DNA of 64,000 bases from Succinivibrio dextrinosolvens (GCF_011065405.1 NZ_CP047056.1:890747-954746); one strand, 5' to 3'. Positions 8,608 through 17,571 are shown, counted from the first letter of the stretch. The notes: generated by a model not told the origin, from the letters alone. Made by a program: numbers and translations.

Positions 8608-9504
8608 ATGCCACTATATCTGACCAATATAGCGAGTATGAGTGCTATGAGAACGTTGAACAACGTAACCTCAGAGCTTAATACGGTCTTTCAGAGACTT
8701 TCCTCAGGAAAAAGAATAAATTCCGCTAAAGATGATCCTGCCGGACTTATGATTGCAGATCGTCTGACTGCTCAGATTAACGGATATAAGCAGGGATCAA
8801 GAAACTTAAACGACGGTATTTCTGTTGCTCAGACCATGGAACATGCTTTAGATGAAAGCAAAAATATGCTCCAGAGAATCAGAACTCTGGCAGTTCAGGC
8901 TGCAACCGGCACGTATTCAGATGCCGACAGAAAAGCAATGGATACTGAAGCACAGGAGTTATGCAATGAAATCACAAGAATCTCAAAGAGTACTACATTC
9001 GGTGGAGCTCAAATACTTGCAGGAAATTCAGGTGGGATGTTTAGTGCTAATGGCAGCATCGATATTCAGTGTTCTGGCACTGTAGGAGATAAAATCTCCA
9101 TACCGGGATTTGCCGATGGATTCTCTATTTCAGGTATGGCCTCATATCTTAATATTTCAGATGGAGAATCATATTTTAAGAATGCAGGCTCATCTCTAGC
9201 TTTCAGTCTTACCTCCGCTTCAAATGCAGAATCAGTTCTTGGCTGTATTGATAAATATATAAATACCGTCAGCTCCTATCAGGCAAGGCTTGGAGCTGTA
9301 CAGAACCGTATGGAATCAGCAATCAGAAACAACGGCTCAATGTATGAAAACCTTTCTGATGCCCGTTCAAGAATAGAAGATACAGACTATGCTGAGGAGG
9401 CTTCAAAACTAGCAGAGCTGATGGTAAGACAGCAGGTTATTGCTTCCCTTTTCTCAAGAATCAACAACAGCAAAAGTGTTGTACTCTCTCTTCTTGGCGG
9501 ATAG
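8608..9504 (+). CDS. fliC: Flagellin
   Basis: Structural subunit of the flagellar filament, exported by the flagellar type III system. The 298-residue protein has the conserved N-terminal D0/D1 (RLSSGKRINSAKDDPAGLMI, residues about 31-50) and C-terminal D1/D0 helices (YQARLGAVQNRMESAI, then the RIEDTDYAEE motif and LLGG end), with only a short middle region of about 90 residues, so the filament surface domain is small. The ATG follows AAGAGG. It stands alone; no flagellar chaperone or cap gene is adjacent, so other flagellar loci must lie elsewhere. Confidence 0.95.
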   Translation: MPLYLTNIASMSAMRTLNNVTSELNTVFQRLSSGKRINSAKDDPAGLMIADRLTAQINGYKQGSRNLNDGISVAQTMEHALDESKNMLQRIRTLAVQAATGTYSDADRKAMDTEAQELCNEITRISKSTTFGGAQILAGNSGGMFSANGSIDIQCSGTVGDKISIPGFADGFSISGMASYLNISDGESYFKNAGSSLAFSLTSASNAESVLGCIDKYINTVSSYQARLGAVQNRMESAIRNNGSMYENLSDARSRIEDTDYAEEASKLAELMVRQQVIASLFSRINNSKSVVLSLLGG

Positions 9505-9545
9505 CAAAAAACAAAAAGCGCACTACCACTTTCGCAATAGTACGC
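9504..9545 (-). terminator. bamC terminator
   Basis: A GC-rich stem GCGTACTA/TAGTGCGC (9518-9545, one G-U pair) continues inward to a GAAA-type loop and is followed on the minus strand by TTTTTGTTTTTT. It also lies just after the convergent flagellin gene, but on the plus strand no T tract follows. Confidence 0.75.
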
Positions 9546-9572
9546 CCTTAATAATCAATTAGAGTCTGTTAA

Positions 9573-10757
9573 TCAGTTAGCTTCAACCTTTACTGACTGA
9601 GCTCCGGAATAGGTCTTAAATTCCTCAACCAGAACATCTGCAAAGCCAGGATACAGTCTTGAAATTTCCTTATCAGGAATTGGAGTATCCTTTTCATTAT
9701 AGAAGGTAATTGCACTGTACTGCTTCTGATGGATACCAACACGGATCTTGTACTTACCGATATTGATATCAAGTAGGCGACGACCTCTTACATTTACCCA
9801 GTTATCTGTGTTGTCGTTAACTTCAACATCATACTCTGCCTTGGATACAGAGTGTTTGGTAACCTTCCAGCCACATCTGTCAAACAGACCTTCCAGAATT
9901 GCGGTAGTGGTTTCGAATGGAGCTTCAACAATAATAGCCTGGTGATTGTTATGGTCCTTGCCTATTGATACTACAAGGTTATCAGGATCAACTACAGCCT
10001 CATGCTGCTTAGAATCAATCTCGTGAATGATGTTGTTGGCAAAACCCATGGCAAAACGTTCCTGCTCAATCATATCAAGCAAATCTTCCATTCCCTTGCC
10101 TGAAGACAGAGATGTCATAGAACCAATCAGTTTAGATGCGATACCTAAAGAGCCATCGGAATTTCTACCAACACGAATCTGATAAATCTGATTGTACCTC
10201 TTCAGACCAACGTCAGCATCAGATCCATCGTAAGGCTTACCGAACTCGGTAAAATCACGTGAAATTGTAGTCAGAAGATACTGACCAGGAGCAATCTTAC
10301 CAACACCAATATTCATATGCTTGAGAACAGAGGCCAATAACATCCAGGCATCATCTTCTGTCTGAATTCCATGAGAACCGTTTCTCTCAAACCAGACAAT
10401 AGCCTCACCATCAGACCACTGAGTGTGGATACCCATATCAGATCTGTATGGAGCGGTAGGAGGACGAACGTCTACAGCCTCACCAAGAGGACCATGTAGT
10501 GATTTTGCATCAACCTGTGGAATAGTTAACTCAGAGTTAACACCAGGATTATCCAATCCTTCAGGAACAACAAGAGTATTTCTGTAGATTTTTGAATCAA
10601 CGTGCTCGTAATAGCCGGTAACTTCTCTTGTACTCTTATCCATACCAAAATATTCTTGGTAATAGTCCTTTACAGTAACGCAGCCTGTCATGCTAAGAGT
10701 TGGCAATGCCATTACAGTTACGACTAAAGCAAGTTTATCTAACTTATACTTTGTCAC
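9573..10757 (-). CDS. bamC: Outer-membrane assembly lipoprotein BamC-like
   Basis: Candidate BamC (NlpB), an outer-membrane-anchored accessory lipoprotein of the BAM complex. The 394-residue product has a lipoprotein signal with cysteine in LSMTGC (about residue 26), then the BamC N-terminal region with VDVRPPTAPY, which matches LDIRPPAQP of E. coli BamC as I remember it, and two later mixed domains including WVNVRGRRLLDINIGKYKIRVG. It is longer than E. coli BamC (344). GTG start at 10757 with AGGAG 7 bases upstream. It is not next to dapA as in E. coli. A hairpin ACAGATA/TATCTGT (10788-10816) lies in its leader. Confidence 0.72.
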   Translation of the reverse strand: MTKYKLDKLALVVTVMALPTLSMTGCVTVKDYYQEYFGMDKSTREVTGYYEHVDSKIYRNTLVVPEGLDNPGVNSELTIPQVDAKSLHGPLGEAVDVRPPTAPYRSDMGIHTQWSDGEAIVWFERNGSHGIQTEDDAWMLLASVLKHMNIGVGKIAPGQYLLTTISRDFTEFGKPYDGSDADVGLKRYNQIYQIRVGRNSDGSLGIASKLIGSMTSLSSGKGMEDLLDMIEQERFAMGFANNIIHEIDSKQHEAVVDPDNLVVSIGKDHNNHQAIIVEAPFETTTAILEGLFDRCGWKVTKHSVSKAEYDVEVNDNTDNWVNVRGRRLLDINIGKYKIRVGIHQKQYSAITFYNEKDTPIPDKEISRLYPGFADVLVEEFKTYSGAQSVKVEAN

Positions 10758-10937
10758 CTAAATACTCCTGTATTTTACTTATTTTTTACAGATACCATGT
10801 TATCAATGATATCTGTGTTGTTATCTATTTGTAATCCAGTAACACCTCATATTTATATAAGGCAAACTGATCAAATCACACAGTTCTGATCTTCATGTTT
10901 TACACACTAAACTCAGAAACAGTCGTTATTCATAACC

Positions 10938-10964
10938 AAAAAGCACCGTGTATTAAACGATGCT
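10938..10964 (-). terminator. Terminator after glnS operon
   Basis: On the minus strand AGCATCG, a 9-base loop and CGGTGCT (10942-10964, one G-U pair) run into TTTTT, 20 bases beyond the stop of the small gene downstream of glnS. Confidence 0.75.
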
Positions 10965-10983
10965 TAAAGTCTTATGAAAAAGA

Positions 10984-11442
10984 TTATTCATCCTGCTGAA
11001 GAAGAGGCTTCTGTAGGTAATTGAACAGGTTGGAACTTACCATGTTCAAAACCTCTTTGATGGATGAAAGCTCAGGATCATAAGCATTGATATATGTTGG
11101 CTCTGAACCTGGCTCATAATAGCAGACACTTGAGAATACAGCATCTACATCAGTATCAGAAAGAGTCAGAGAACATCTGAAGTCAATTAAACGTTCAACA
11201 CCAGCCTGAATTAAAAGAGGATCTCTCATTTCCTTGCGGAAATTGATAACTCCCATTGATCTGTCATCTAGGAAAATCTGATTAGGACGAACACCAACCT
11301 TCACCCAATGCTCAGCTTTGTCATATGCTCTTTCAAGCTGATTATCAGAATGATAAGTGAATGCAACTTCATAATCACTTCCTGGTGGAGGCGCTACCTT
11401 ACCCTCTTCCTTCTGAGCGTCATCATTTTCAAAATCTGACAT
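10984..11442 (-). CDS. Conserved-looking hypothetical protein downstream of glnS
   Basis: A 152-residue acidic, soluble protein with no signal peptide or membrane segment that I do not recognise. The N-terminal 25 residues are low-complexity and charged (SDFENDDAQKEEGKV), then a compact domain with FTYHSDNQLERAYDKAEHW and DFRCSLTLSDTDVDAVFSS. I place the start at the ATG at 11442 because AGGAG lies about 10 bases upstream; the frame is open to a GTG at 11466. It follows glnS by 34 bases and shares its terminator, so it is probably co-transcribed. Function unknown. Confidence 0.75.
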   Translation of the reverse strand: MSDFENDDAQKEEGKVAPPPGSDYEVAFTYHSDNQLERAYDKAEHWVKVGVRPNQIFLDDRSMGVINFRKEMRDPLLIQAGVERLIDFRCSLTLSDTDVDAVFSSVCYYEPGSEPTYINAYDPELSSIKEVLNMVSSNLFNYLQKPLLQQDE

Positions 11443-11476
11443 AGTGTACTCACTCCTTTCTTTCACTTATCGTTTG

Positions 11477-13156
11477 TTATACAGAAACTTTCTTGGTCTC
11501 TCTTAAAGCAACAGTAAGATTAAACTCTGGCTTATCTTCAGTAGAATTCTTGCTATCGACACAGAAATAACCTTCTCTTTCAAACTGGAAACTCTGGCCA
11601 ACCTTAGCATTTTTCAGACTTGCTTCTAAGGCTGCATTCTCAATTTCAATCTTAGAGTTCTTGTTTACAGTTGAAAGGAAATCCTCTGCAGCACCTGGAT
11701 TAGGTACATTAAACAGATTCTCATATAAATTAACTTTTCCGCGATAGCAGTTATTAGCATCAACCCAGTGGATAACTCCTTTTGGCTTATGGCCTTCAAT
11801 TGTTGCTCCTACAGAATTTGGAACTGCTAAAACATGAACGACGGTAACTCTGCCCTCAGTGTCCTTTTCACAGGAAACCGCCTGAACCACATATGAATTG
11901 CGAAGACGAACCTCATGACCTAACTTCAGGCGCTTGTACTGCTTATTGGCTTCTTCTCTGAAATCAGCCTCATCAATGTACAGTTCCTTGCTGATAGTAA
12001 TGGTTCTTGTGCCCAGATCCTCGCGCTCAGGATGATTGCTGATAGTATATGAAGTATCAGTTACACCATCTTCTCCGTAATTATCAATAACTAGCTTGAT
12101 TGGATGAAGTACAGCCATAGCACGAGGTGCATTTTTGTTCAGATCATCTCTGATACAGGACTCAAGAGCACTCATCTCAACAACGTTTTCCTGCTTGGTT
12201 ACACCTATACGGCGGCAGAACTCTCTGATGGAGGCAGGAGTATAACCTCTGCGGCGTAAACCGGAAATAGTTGTCAGACGAGGGTCATCCCATCCGTCAA
12301 CTATGCCCTCTTTAACCAGCAGATTCAGCTTACGTTTAGAGGTAATCGATCCTTCAAGATTCAGGCGGCTCATCTCATACTGATGAGGACGAGCCTTTAT
12401 GGAGATATGATCTAAAACCCAGTCATAAAGTCTGCGGTTATCCTGGAACTCTAAGGTACAGATTGAATGGGTAATACCTTCTATGGCGTCAGAGATACAG
12501 TGTGTAAAATCATACATAGGATAAATACACCACTTATCCTTTGTAATGGCATGTTCAGCAAATCTTACACGGTAAATAACAGGATCTCGCATACAGATAA
12601 AAGGAGAGGCCATATCAATCTTGGCTCTCAGACAAACCTGTCCTTCCTTAAATTCTCCTGCCTTCATCTTCTCAAATAAGGCACGATTTTCTTCTACAGA
12701 ACGGTTTCTGTATGGACTTTCCTTACCAGGCTCTTTTAAGGTTCCGCGATACTCACGAATCTCGTCAGGAGAAAGTTCATCAACATATGCAAGACCTTTG
12801 TCAATCAGCTCTAAGGCATAACCATACAGACGGTCAAAGTAATCAGATGAGTGACGAATCTCTGTCCACTTAAATCCAAGCCACTGAACATCTCTCTGAA
12901 TGGAATTTATATATTCCATATCCTCTTTTTCAGGGTTGGTATCATCAAATCTTAAATTGCAGGTTCCCTTGTAATCTCTGGCAAGACCAAAATTCAGACA
13001 GATTGACTTTGCGTGACCGATATGAAGGTAACCATTTGGCTCTGGAGGAAATCTGGTTGCAACATGGTCATGGCGACCTGAATTTAAATCATCATCAATA
13101 ATGTCGGTAATAAAATTGCGAGGAATTCTTTCCTCTTCACCAACAGCAACAGTCAT
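11477..13156 (-). CDS. glnS: Glutaminyl-tRNA synthetase
   Basis: Class I aminoacyl-tRNA synthetase charging tRNA-Gln. The 559-residue length is normal for the bacterial enzyme. Visible: the HIGH-type motif [12 protein letters not shown] (about residues 41-52), the KMSKS equivalent in ITSKRKL (about residue 270), and the C-terminal beta-barrel anticodon-binding region. The ATG at 13156 is consistent with the family N-terminus ([14 protein letters not shown]). Upstream lies a strongly structured leader ending in a terminator hairpin (13234-13347), which suggests control by transcription attenuation. A second small gene follows in the operon. Confidence 0.97.
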   Translation of the reverse strand: MTVAVGEEERIPRNFITDIIDDDLNSGRHDHVATRFPPEPNGYLHIGHAKSICLNFGLARDYKGTCNLRFDDTNPEKEDMEYINSIQRDVQWLGFKWTEIRHSSDYFDRLYGYALELIDKGLAYVDELSPDEIREYRGTLKEPGKESPYRNRSVEENRALFEKMKAGEFKEGQVCLRAKIDMASPFICMRDPVIYRVRFAEHAITKDKWCIYPMYDFTHCISDAIEGITHSICTLEFQDNRRLYDWVLDHISIKARPHQYEMSRLNLEGSITSKRKLNLLVKEGIVDGWDDPRLTTISGLRRRGYTPASIREFCRRIGVTKQENVVEMSALESCIRDDLNKNAPRAMAVLHPIKLVIDNYGEDGVTDTSYTISNHPEREDLGTRTITISKELYIDEADFREEANKQYKRLKLGHEVRLRNSYVVQAVSCEKDTEGRVTVVHVLAVPNSVGATIEGHKPKGVIHWVDANNCYRGKVNLYENLFNVPNPGAAEDFLSTVNKNSKIEIENAALEASLKNAKVGQSFQFEREGYFCVDSKNSTEDKPEFNLTVALRETKKVSV

Positions 13157-13233
13157 TTAATAAGCTCCAAAATCCGATATAACCTAATTCCTAAATCTTC
13201 TTGTATAAGAAGATTCCTTTGCTATCTAATAGC

Positions 13234-13347
13234 AAAAAAGGGCGACAGTATTCATTTGACTTATGCCCTTTGCTCTTTAAGTTTGCGTGTAAGTCTGTAT
13301 ATGCCAGCTTTGGTAAATGCTTTACAGATACTCTTACGTCTAAAGAG
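13234..13347 (-). ncRNA. Structured leader with terminator upstream of glnS
   Basis: Read on the minus strand there is an outer stem CTCTTTA/TAAAGAG (13347-13341 with 13279-13273), then GTAAG/CTTAC and TCTGTA/TACAGA (13328-13323 with 13299-13294), capped by a small CCA/TGG hairpin. One base after the outer stem begins a terminator hairpin AAAGGGC/GCCCTTT (13271-13237, 21-base loop) with a T tract, 78 bases before the glnS ATG. This aptamer-then-terminator-then-gene layout is what a riboswitch or attenuator looks like; a free small RNA ending here is the alternative. The flank 13348-13689 has no gene; TATAAT-like boxes at 13379 and 13636 are the only other signals I see. Confidence 0.55.
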
Positions 13348-13689
13348 ATTCTTTATCTTTTTTAGTTCTCTGCTCTATCTATAATGCAGATTTTATTTTC
13401 TAACATGCTAATTCTAGCAAAGTGCCTGTAAACACTCAATTTTATTAGCTGTTTTTATTTCAAAAAATCATTTTTGAAAAATTTTTATCTTAAAGTTCAA
13501 AATGTTAAAAAATCACTTATCCATATTAATGTATAAATTTGCGAGATAGATTTCATTTTTCTTTGAAGATCAGCAGGTAGAATGCGGTCTGAGAATAATT
13601 TCTACTAAATGCTACACATAAACTAAAAAAAAGCATATAATTCCATGAATTTTGTATTTGTATATGTAATCTAATTTGAGGATACAAAA

Positions 13690-14043
13690 ATGAGCTTTGA
13701 GTCAGAAAAGCCTTTTAATGATTTCCAGCACTTTGCACGTGGTATCCGTCGCAGTGGTGATTTTACTATCAATGAGTCAAACCTGCTTGAGAAGTATGGC
13801 ACTGCAATGATGGAGCTTTACAACGGAACTCGCAAGCCAAAAACAGAAGAAGAGAAAGTTTTTGTAAAACAGATTACTTCAGATGAGGTTGTTACCGATC
13901 ATAACGCAAAAATTTTCAAGAAGTATCTTCAGGTTATTCAGCCACGTCACCTTCACAGACTATGTTCTGTTGGTAATGATGACGAGTTAAATGGCAATGG
14001 CTTCATGAATGGTTCATCAGACGAAACATCTGGCTTAGATTAA
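13690..14043 (+). CDS. maoP: MaoP/YifE family protein (DUF413)
   Basis: Small 117-residue protein of the DUF413 family. E. coli YifE was renamed MaoP because, with its maoS site, it shapes the Ori macrodomain. The match is by the conserved core FARGIRRSGDFTINESNLLEKYG, TEEEKVFVKQ and the IQPRHLHRL motif near the end, with an acidic low-complexity tail (GNDDELNGNG). Single gene with an upstream TATAAT (13636-13641), a GAGG 9 bases before the ATG and its own terminator. The chromosomal role in this organism is inference; no maoS-like site could be identified by eye. Confidence 0.85.
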   Translation: MSFESEKPFNDFQHFARGIRRSGDFTINESNLLEKYGTAMMELYNGTRKPKTEEEKVFVKQITSDEVVTDHNAKIFKKYLQVIQPRHLHRLCSVGNDDELNGNGFMNGSSDETSGLD

Positions 14044-14060
14044 AGCCAAAATGTTGAAAA

Positions 14061-14085
14061 AAGACGCTTCCAAGCGTCTTTTTTT
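14061..14085 (+). terminator. maoP intrinsic terminator
   Basis: Stem AAGACGCTT/AAGCGTCTT (14061-14069 with 14072-14080) followed by seven Ts, 17 bases after the maoP stop. Confidence 0.9.
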
Positions 14086-14112
14086 CATTTAAAACTACCT
14101 AAACAGCCTTAG

Positions 14113-14667
14113 TTACAGAAGTTTTTTTATAACCTTGGCTGGATTACCAGCAACCAGAGTTTTACTTTCCACATCAGAAGTTACCACTGCCCCACCTCCA
14201 ATCACAGCATCATCTCCTATTGTTACACCTGGTAAAATAAGAGCATTAGCACCAATCCAGACTCGGTTTCCTATCTTTACTCTTTTTGGATGCAGATACT
14301 GAAGAGAGCCAAACTCATGGTTATCTGTAATAACCGACACATTTGGGCCAATAAAACAGCCTTCACCAATCTCTATTCATCCTGCAGCCATAAACGTACT
14401 GTTGTGATTAACAAACACATTCTCGCCAATAAAGAGATGCCTTGGGAAATAGATATGTATAGGAGGGATCAGCATAGAAGAAGCAGGAAGTTTACCATTA
14501 AACAGTTCGTCAAAAAGAGTTTTGAGTATTTTAAAATCCGGTTCGCTGAAGTTAATCCTGTGACACATTGCATTAGCCCAGTAGATATTCTCAATTGCAG
14601 GAGCAAATTCTTCTGAGCGAATATTTACTTTTCTGCCATTCAGCAGTTTCTCAAATATATCTGACAT
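14113..14667 (-). pseudogene. Sugar O-acetyltransferase interrupted by TGA
   Basis: Homologue of the maltose/galactoside acetyltransferases (Maa/LacA type), which move acetyl from acetyl-CoA to sugars through a left-handed parallel beta-helix of hexapeptide repeats. The N-terminal mac region (MSDIFEKLLNGRKVN) and the C-terminal repeats (GANALILPGVTIGDDAVIGGGAVV, then AGNPAKVIKKL) are both present and in the same frame, but a TGA at 14377-14379 splits them where the family has a glycine in an AGGGIEIG-type turn. One base change (GGA to TGA) would explain it. Start taken at the ATG 14667 with GAGG upstream. Either a recent pseudogene or a sequencing error. Confidence 0.85.
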
Positions 14668-14778
14668 GGTAAACCTCACAAAAGACTATATTTAAAGAAT
14701 AGCTTATGCGTAGATTTTCAAGAGAGTAATCGAATACATTTCTAGAGAAAAAAACAAAAATTAATTGTTTTATGCAAA

Positions 14779-14808
14779 ATTAGGCAAGTACAAAATAAGA
14801 TTAGGCAA
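14779..14808 (+). repeat. Direct repeat ATTAGGCAA x2
   Basis: Two exact copies of ATTAGGCAA start at 14779 and 14800, 21 bp apart, i.e. on the same face of the helix. They lie about 95 bp upstream of the -10 of the small-RNA candidate at 14912, a spacing typical of activator sites. No matching factor is known to me. Confidence 0.4.
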
Positions 14809-14911
14809 ATAAATAAGTTAGTTTGTTTAATTTATTAAATAAAAAAGAGCAAATTTTCCAAACATTGCTCCAGATCAACTTTTTAAATTAAATTCTCCGT
14901 ATAATGAATTC

Positions 14912-14990
14912 ATAAGTTAATTCTATACAATCAAACAAACATAAGGATCTTATCGGCATCAGGTGTTTCATCTGGTGCCGTATTTCTTTT
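14912..14990 (+). ncRNA. Candidate small RNA with intrinsic terminator
   Basis: In the gene-free 14668-14994, a TATAAT (14900-14905) is followed by a short stem ATAAG-GAT-CTTAT (14941-14953, a GGA in the loop as in CsrA targets) and then an 11-bp hairpin (14954-14980, loop GTTTC) with the tail TATTTCTTTT. The next gene on either side is on the minus strand, so this plus-strand terminator has no protein gene to serve. The -35 is poor; start and length are inferred. Confidence 0.5.
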
Positions 14991-14994
14991 CGGG

Positions 14995-15825
14995 CTAGAG
15001 ATTATAGCCAATAGTTACTCTATCGTTACCGGCAAAATCTTTGATGGTTTCGACATTTTTATAGCCGTTTTCAGTAAAAATTTCGGCAACAGCTATCCCC
15101 TGATTATAGCCGTGTTCAACCAGCAAAGGCGCACCAGTCTCCAAATGAGAAAGAGCCTCTCTACAGATAATACGGATATCATCAAGCCCGTCAGCTCCAG
15201 AAGTAAGAGCACAGATCGGTTCAAAAGGAAGAGATGTCTTTGATAGATGAGGATCATCATCTTCAATATAGGGAGGATTGGACACGATTAAAGAGAATTT
15301 CCTGTCTCCAAGGGATTTAAACCAGTCTGATTCAATAAATGTCACTGCCAATGACAGAGCCTTTGCATTCTCTCTGGCTACATCCAGAGCTTTTTTTGAG
15401 ATATCACAGGCATACGCCTCAATAGCATCCTTATATTCTGATTTTAACGCAAGAATAATCGCACCTGTACCGGTTCCCATATCAAGAATTGGACCATGCA
15501 CCCTACAGTCAATAGCTTTCTGAACCAGGATTTCTGTATCAGGTCTCGGAATTAAAGTATCCTCTGTTACTTTTAATTTAAGTCCCCAAAATTCTTTATA
15601 TCCAAGAATATACGCTACTGGATAGCCATTAATACGTTTTTCAATAAGCACATTTAACTTATCTATAATCTCGTCTGACAGCTCGTCTGTGTCGTGCGTT
15701 ATTAGCTGAACCTTTGATAAATTTGTGAGATGAGAAAGTATTAAAGAAGCATCAAGTGAAGCACTTTCTATTCCTTCAGCAGCAAGTCTCGAACGGGAAT
15801 TTTTTAAAGCTTCGAATACAGTCAT
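14995..15825 (-). CDS. prmC: Peptide chain release factor N5-glutamine methyltransferase
   Basis: SAM-dependent enzyme that methylates the GGQ glutamine of release factors RF1 and RF2. Marks: SAM motif I ILDMGTGTG (about residue 115) and the NPPY catalytic motif (VSNPPYIEDD, about residue 182), with the N-terminal RF-binding helices. The 276-residue length is normal. It follows prfA by 57 bases, the same pairing as in E. coli, so enzyme and substrate are co-expressed. A perfect 12-bp inverted repeat sits between the two genes and may tune prmC translation, because no good ribosome site is visible before its ATG. Confidence 0.96.
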   Translation of the reverse strand: MTVFEALKNSRSRLAAEGIESASLDASLILSHLTNLSKVQLITHDTDELSDEIIDKLNVLIEKRINGYPVAYILGYKEFWGLKLKVTEDTLIPRPDTEILVQKAIDCRVHGPILDMGTGTGAIILALKSEYKDAIEAYACDISKKALDVARENAKALSLAVTFIESDWFKSLGDRKFSLIVSNPPYIEDDDPHLSKTSLPFEPICALTSGADGLDDIRIICREALSHLETGAPLLVEHGYNQGIAVAEIFTENGYKNVETIKDFAGNDRVTIGYNL

Positions 15826-15838
15826 AGAAATGATTACA

Positions 15839-15866
15839 AACTATTCACAGAAAACTGTGAATAGTT
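15839..15866 (-). promoter_or_regulatory. Intercistronic hairpin between prfA and prmC
   Basis: Perfect 12-bp inverted repeat AACTATTCACAG with loop of four, ending 13 bases before the prmC start on the minus strand. There is no T tract after it, so it is more likely an RNA stability or translation element than a terminator. Confidence 0.6.
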
Positions 15867-15882
15867 ATATACAGAGTAAGTA

Positions 15883-16977
15883 TTATAGAGCGCCTTGAGA
15901 AGCCATAGAGGCAAGCTGTTCAGCTTTAAACTCTTCAATTACAGGCTTAAGCATCAGATCAAGATCACCGCCTAAAACTTCATCTAAACGGTAAACAGTT
16001 AAGTTGATACGATGATCTGTAATACGGCCCTGAGGGAAGTTATAGGTTCTGATACGATCAGAACGGTCACCGGAAGCTAAAATACTGTGACGCATTTCAG
16101 TTGCCTGAGCGTTTCTCTTGTCTTCCTCTAACTGAGCAAGTCTTGAATAAAGAACTTCCATAGCGCGGGCTCTGTTCTGATGCTGAGAACGCTCATCCTG
16201 ACACTCAACTACAATACCAGTTGGAATATGAGTAATACGAATAGCAGAATCGGTCTTGTTAATGTGCTGACCACCGGCACCTGATGCACGGAAAGTATCA
16301 ATTCTTAAATCAGACTGATTGATAACAGGAGCTTCTGCTGGCGGAATCTCTGGCAGGACCATTACAGTACATGCTGAGGTGTGGACACGTCCCTGAGTTT
16401 CTGTTACAGGAACACGCTGAACACGGTGTCCGCCAGATTCAAACTTCATGTAACCGTATGCGCCCTCGCCTGACATCTTTGCAATGATTTCCTTGTAGCC
16501 ACCCATTTCACCTTCAGCTACAGAGATAACCTCAAGCTGCCAGCCCTTTGACTCAACGTAATGGGTGTACATCTTGAACAGATCACCTGCAAACAGAGCT
16601 GCCTCATCGCCACCAGTACCGGCGCGAATTTCAAGGAAGCAGTTACAGTCGTCACGCTTGTCATGAGGAAGAAGAAGTAACTGCAGCTCATGCTCAAGAT
16701 GCTCAGTCTTCTCTCTGGTAGGGCCGATTTCTTCTTCGGCCATTGCCTTCATATCCTCATCATCACCATTTAGCATCAGCTCCATTTCCTCAAGATCTGA
16801 TACTGCAGTGGTATATTCCTTGTATGTAGTTACTGTAACCTGAAGCTGAGAATACTCTCGGTTAAGCTCACGGAATTTATCCTGATCCGCAATAACATCA
16901 GGCTGGCTTAAAAGTTGTTCAACTTCCTGATGACGCTCAACCAGAGCTTCTAATTTACGTAAAATAGATTCTTGCAT
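15883..16977 (-). CDS. prfA: Peptide chain release factor 1
   Basis: RF1, which recognises UAA and UAG and triggers peptide release on the ribosome. The 364-residue protein has the tripeptide anticodon PVT ([12 protein letters not shown], about residue 189), the catalytic loop [15 protein letters not shown] (GGQ about residue 234), and the C-terminal [18 protein letters not shown] signature. First gene of prfA-prmC. hemA, its usual neighbour in enterobacteria, is not upstream here; the 370-bp gap contains a small-RNA candidate on the other strand. Confidence 0.98.
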   Translation of the reverse strand: MQESILRKLEALVERHQEVEQLLSQPDVIADQDKFRELNREYSQLQVTVTTYKEYTTAVSDLEEMELMLNGDDEDMKAMAEEEIGPTREKTEHLEHELQLLLLPHDKRDDCNCFLEIRAGTGGDEAALFAGDLFKMYTHYVESKGWQLEVISVAEGEMGGYKEIIAKMSGEGAYGYMKFESGGHRVQRVPVTETQGRVHTSACTVMVLPEIPPAEAPVINQSDLRIDTFRASGAGGQHINKTDSAIRITHIPTGIVVECQDERSQHQNRARAMEVLYSRLAQLEEDKRNAQATEMRHSILASGDRSDRIRTYNFPQGRITDHRINLTVYRLDEVLGGDLDLMLKPVIEEFKAEQLASMASQGAL

Positions 16978-17215
16978 AACACTCTTTCAACGTTAAAAAA
17001 TTTGGCCTTATTTTAGCAGAAATCACATTTTTTTGAAGATTGAGAAAGAAAAAAATAATAGACAGAAGACAATAGATTACTTCACAAAATCAGAAATTTT
17101 TTAAATATAAAAAACAAACAGTTGATATTTTTTTACAGTTTATACAGAAAGGCAACTGCTTGATTCTATGTAATATCAGATCAAATTAACAGATTTCTGA
17201 TTTTTGCGTAAAAAA

Positions 17216-17312
17216 TTGCTTATATGAAAAGATCACCTACAATTAAGATCCAATAGAAAGAATTTGATGTGCCAGGATTTCTTTTATCATTCTTGATCCT
17301 GGCACTTTTTTT
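17216..17312 (+). ncRNA. Candidate small RNA with promoter and terminator
   Basis: In the gap 16978-17349, TTGCTT (17216-17221) and TACAAT (17238-17243) are 16 bp apart, giving a start near 17250. A 10-bp GC-rich hairpin GTGCCAGGAT/ATCCTGGCAC (17269-17305, 17-base loop) ends in seven Ts (17306-17312). Genes on both sides are on the minus strand, so no protein gene needs this terminator. The predicted RNA is about 60 bases, mostly the terminator hairpin itself. Confidence 0.55.
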
Positions 17313-17349
17313 GTTTAATAACAATAAACTATTTTTTCTTATTTAGCGT

Positions 17350-17493
17350 TTAGTTTTGGTTTAGCCTCTTTTCGTTACGAGCTTTAATAACCTTGCAAAT
17401 AACTGCTACTCTGAGATCACTTTCTGCAATCTCTTCTGGCGTGAAGATTTCTTGTTCAATATCTTCCCACTTTTGTCCTATAGCTTTATTCAT
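17350..17493 (-). pseudogene. Truncated HigA/XRE-type antitoxin
   Basis: A 47-residue frame from the ATG at 17493 (AGGAG upstream) reads WEDIEQEIFTPEEIAESDL and AVICKVIKARNEKRLNQN, which matches the N-terminal part of HigA-like antitoxins up to the start of their helix-turn-helix (family members continue RKEKGLSQKELAEL). It stops there and the following bases, TAA-rich, do not restore the domain. I read it as the remains of a toxin-antitoxin antidote; a functional mini-protein cannot be excluded. Confidence 0.55.
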
Positions 17494-17571
17494 TTGATAC
17501 CTCTCCTGTTTTTTTTTGCTCCTGCAACTCACGTAACTCCCTCAGTATTTCACTTCTCTGCCAAAAAAAAC
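17486..17571 (-). pseudogene. Possible C-terminal scrap of a HigB/RelE-type toxin
   Basis: Immediately upstream of the antitoxin remnant a frame reads RSEILRELRELQEQKKTG and ends at a TAA (17488-17486) that overlaps the antitoxin ATG by 8 bases, the toxin-first overlap seen in higBA pairs. Nothing upstream of 17571 continues it because the neighbouring cluster gene begins there. The family assignment rests on position and on the charged helical ending only. Confidence 0.3.

Noticed and set aside
14377..14379. TGA in the acetyltransferase as a possible selenocysteine codon
   Set aside because: The family has glycine here, not cysteine, and no SECIS-like stem follows directly.
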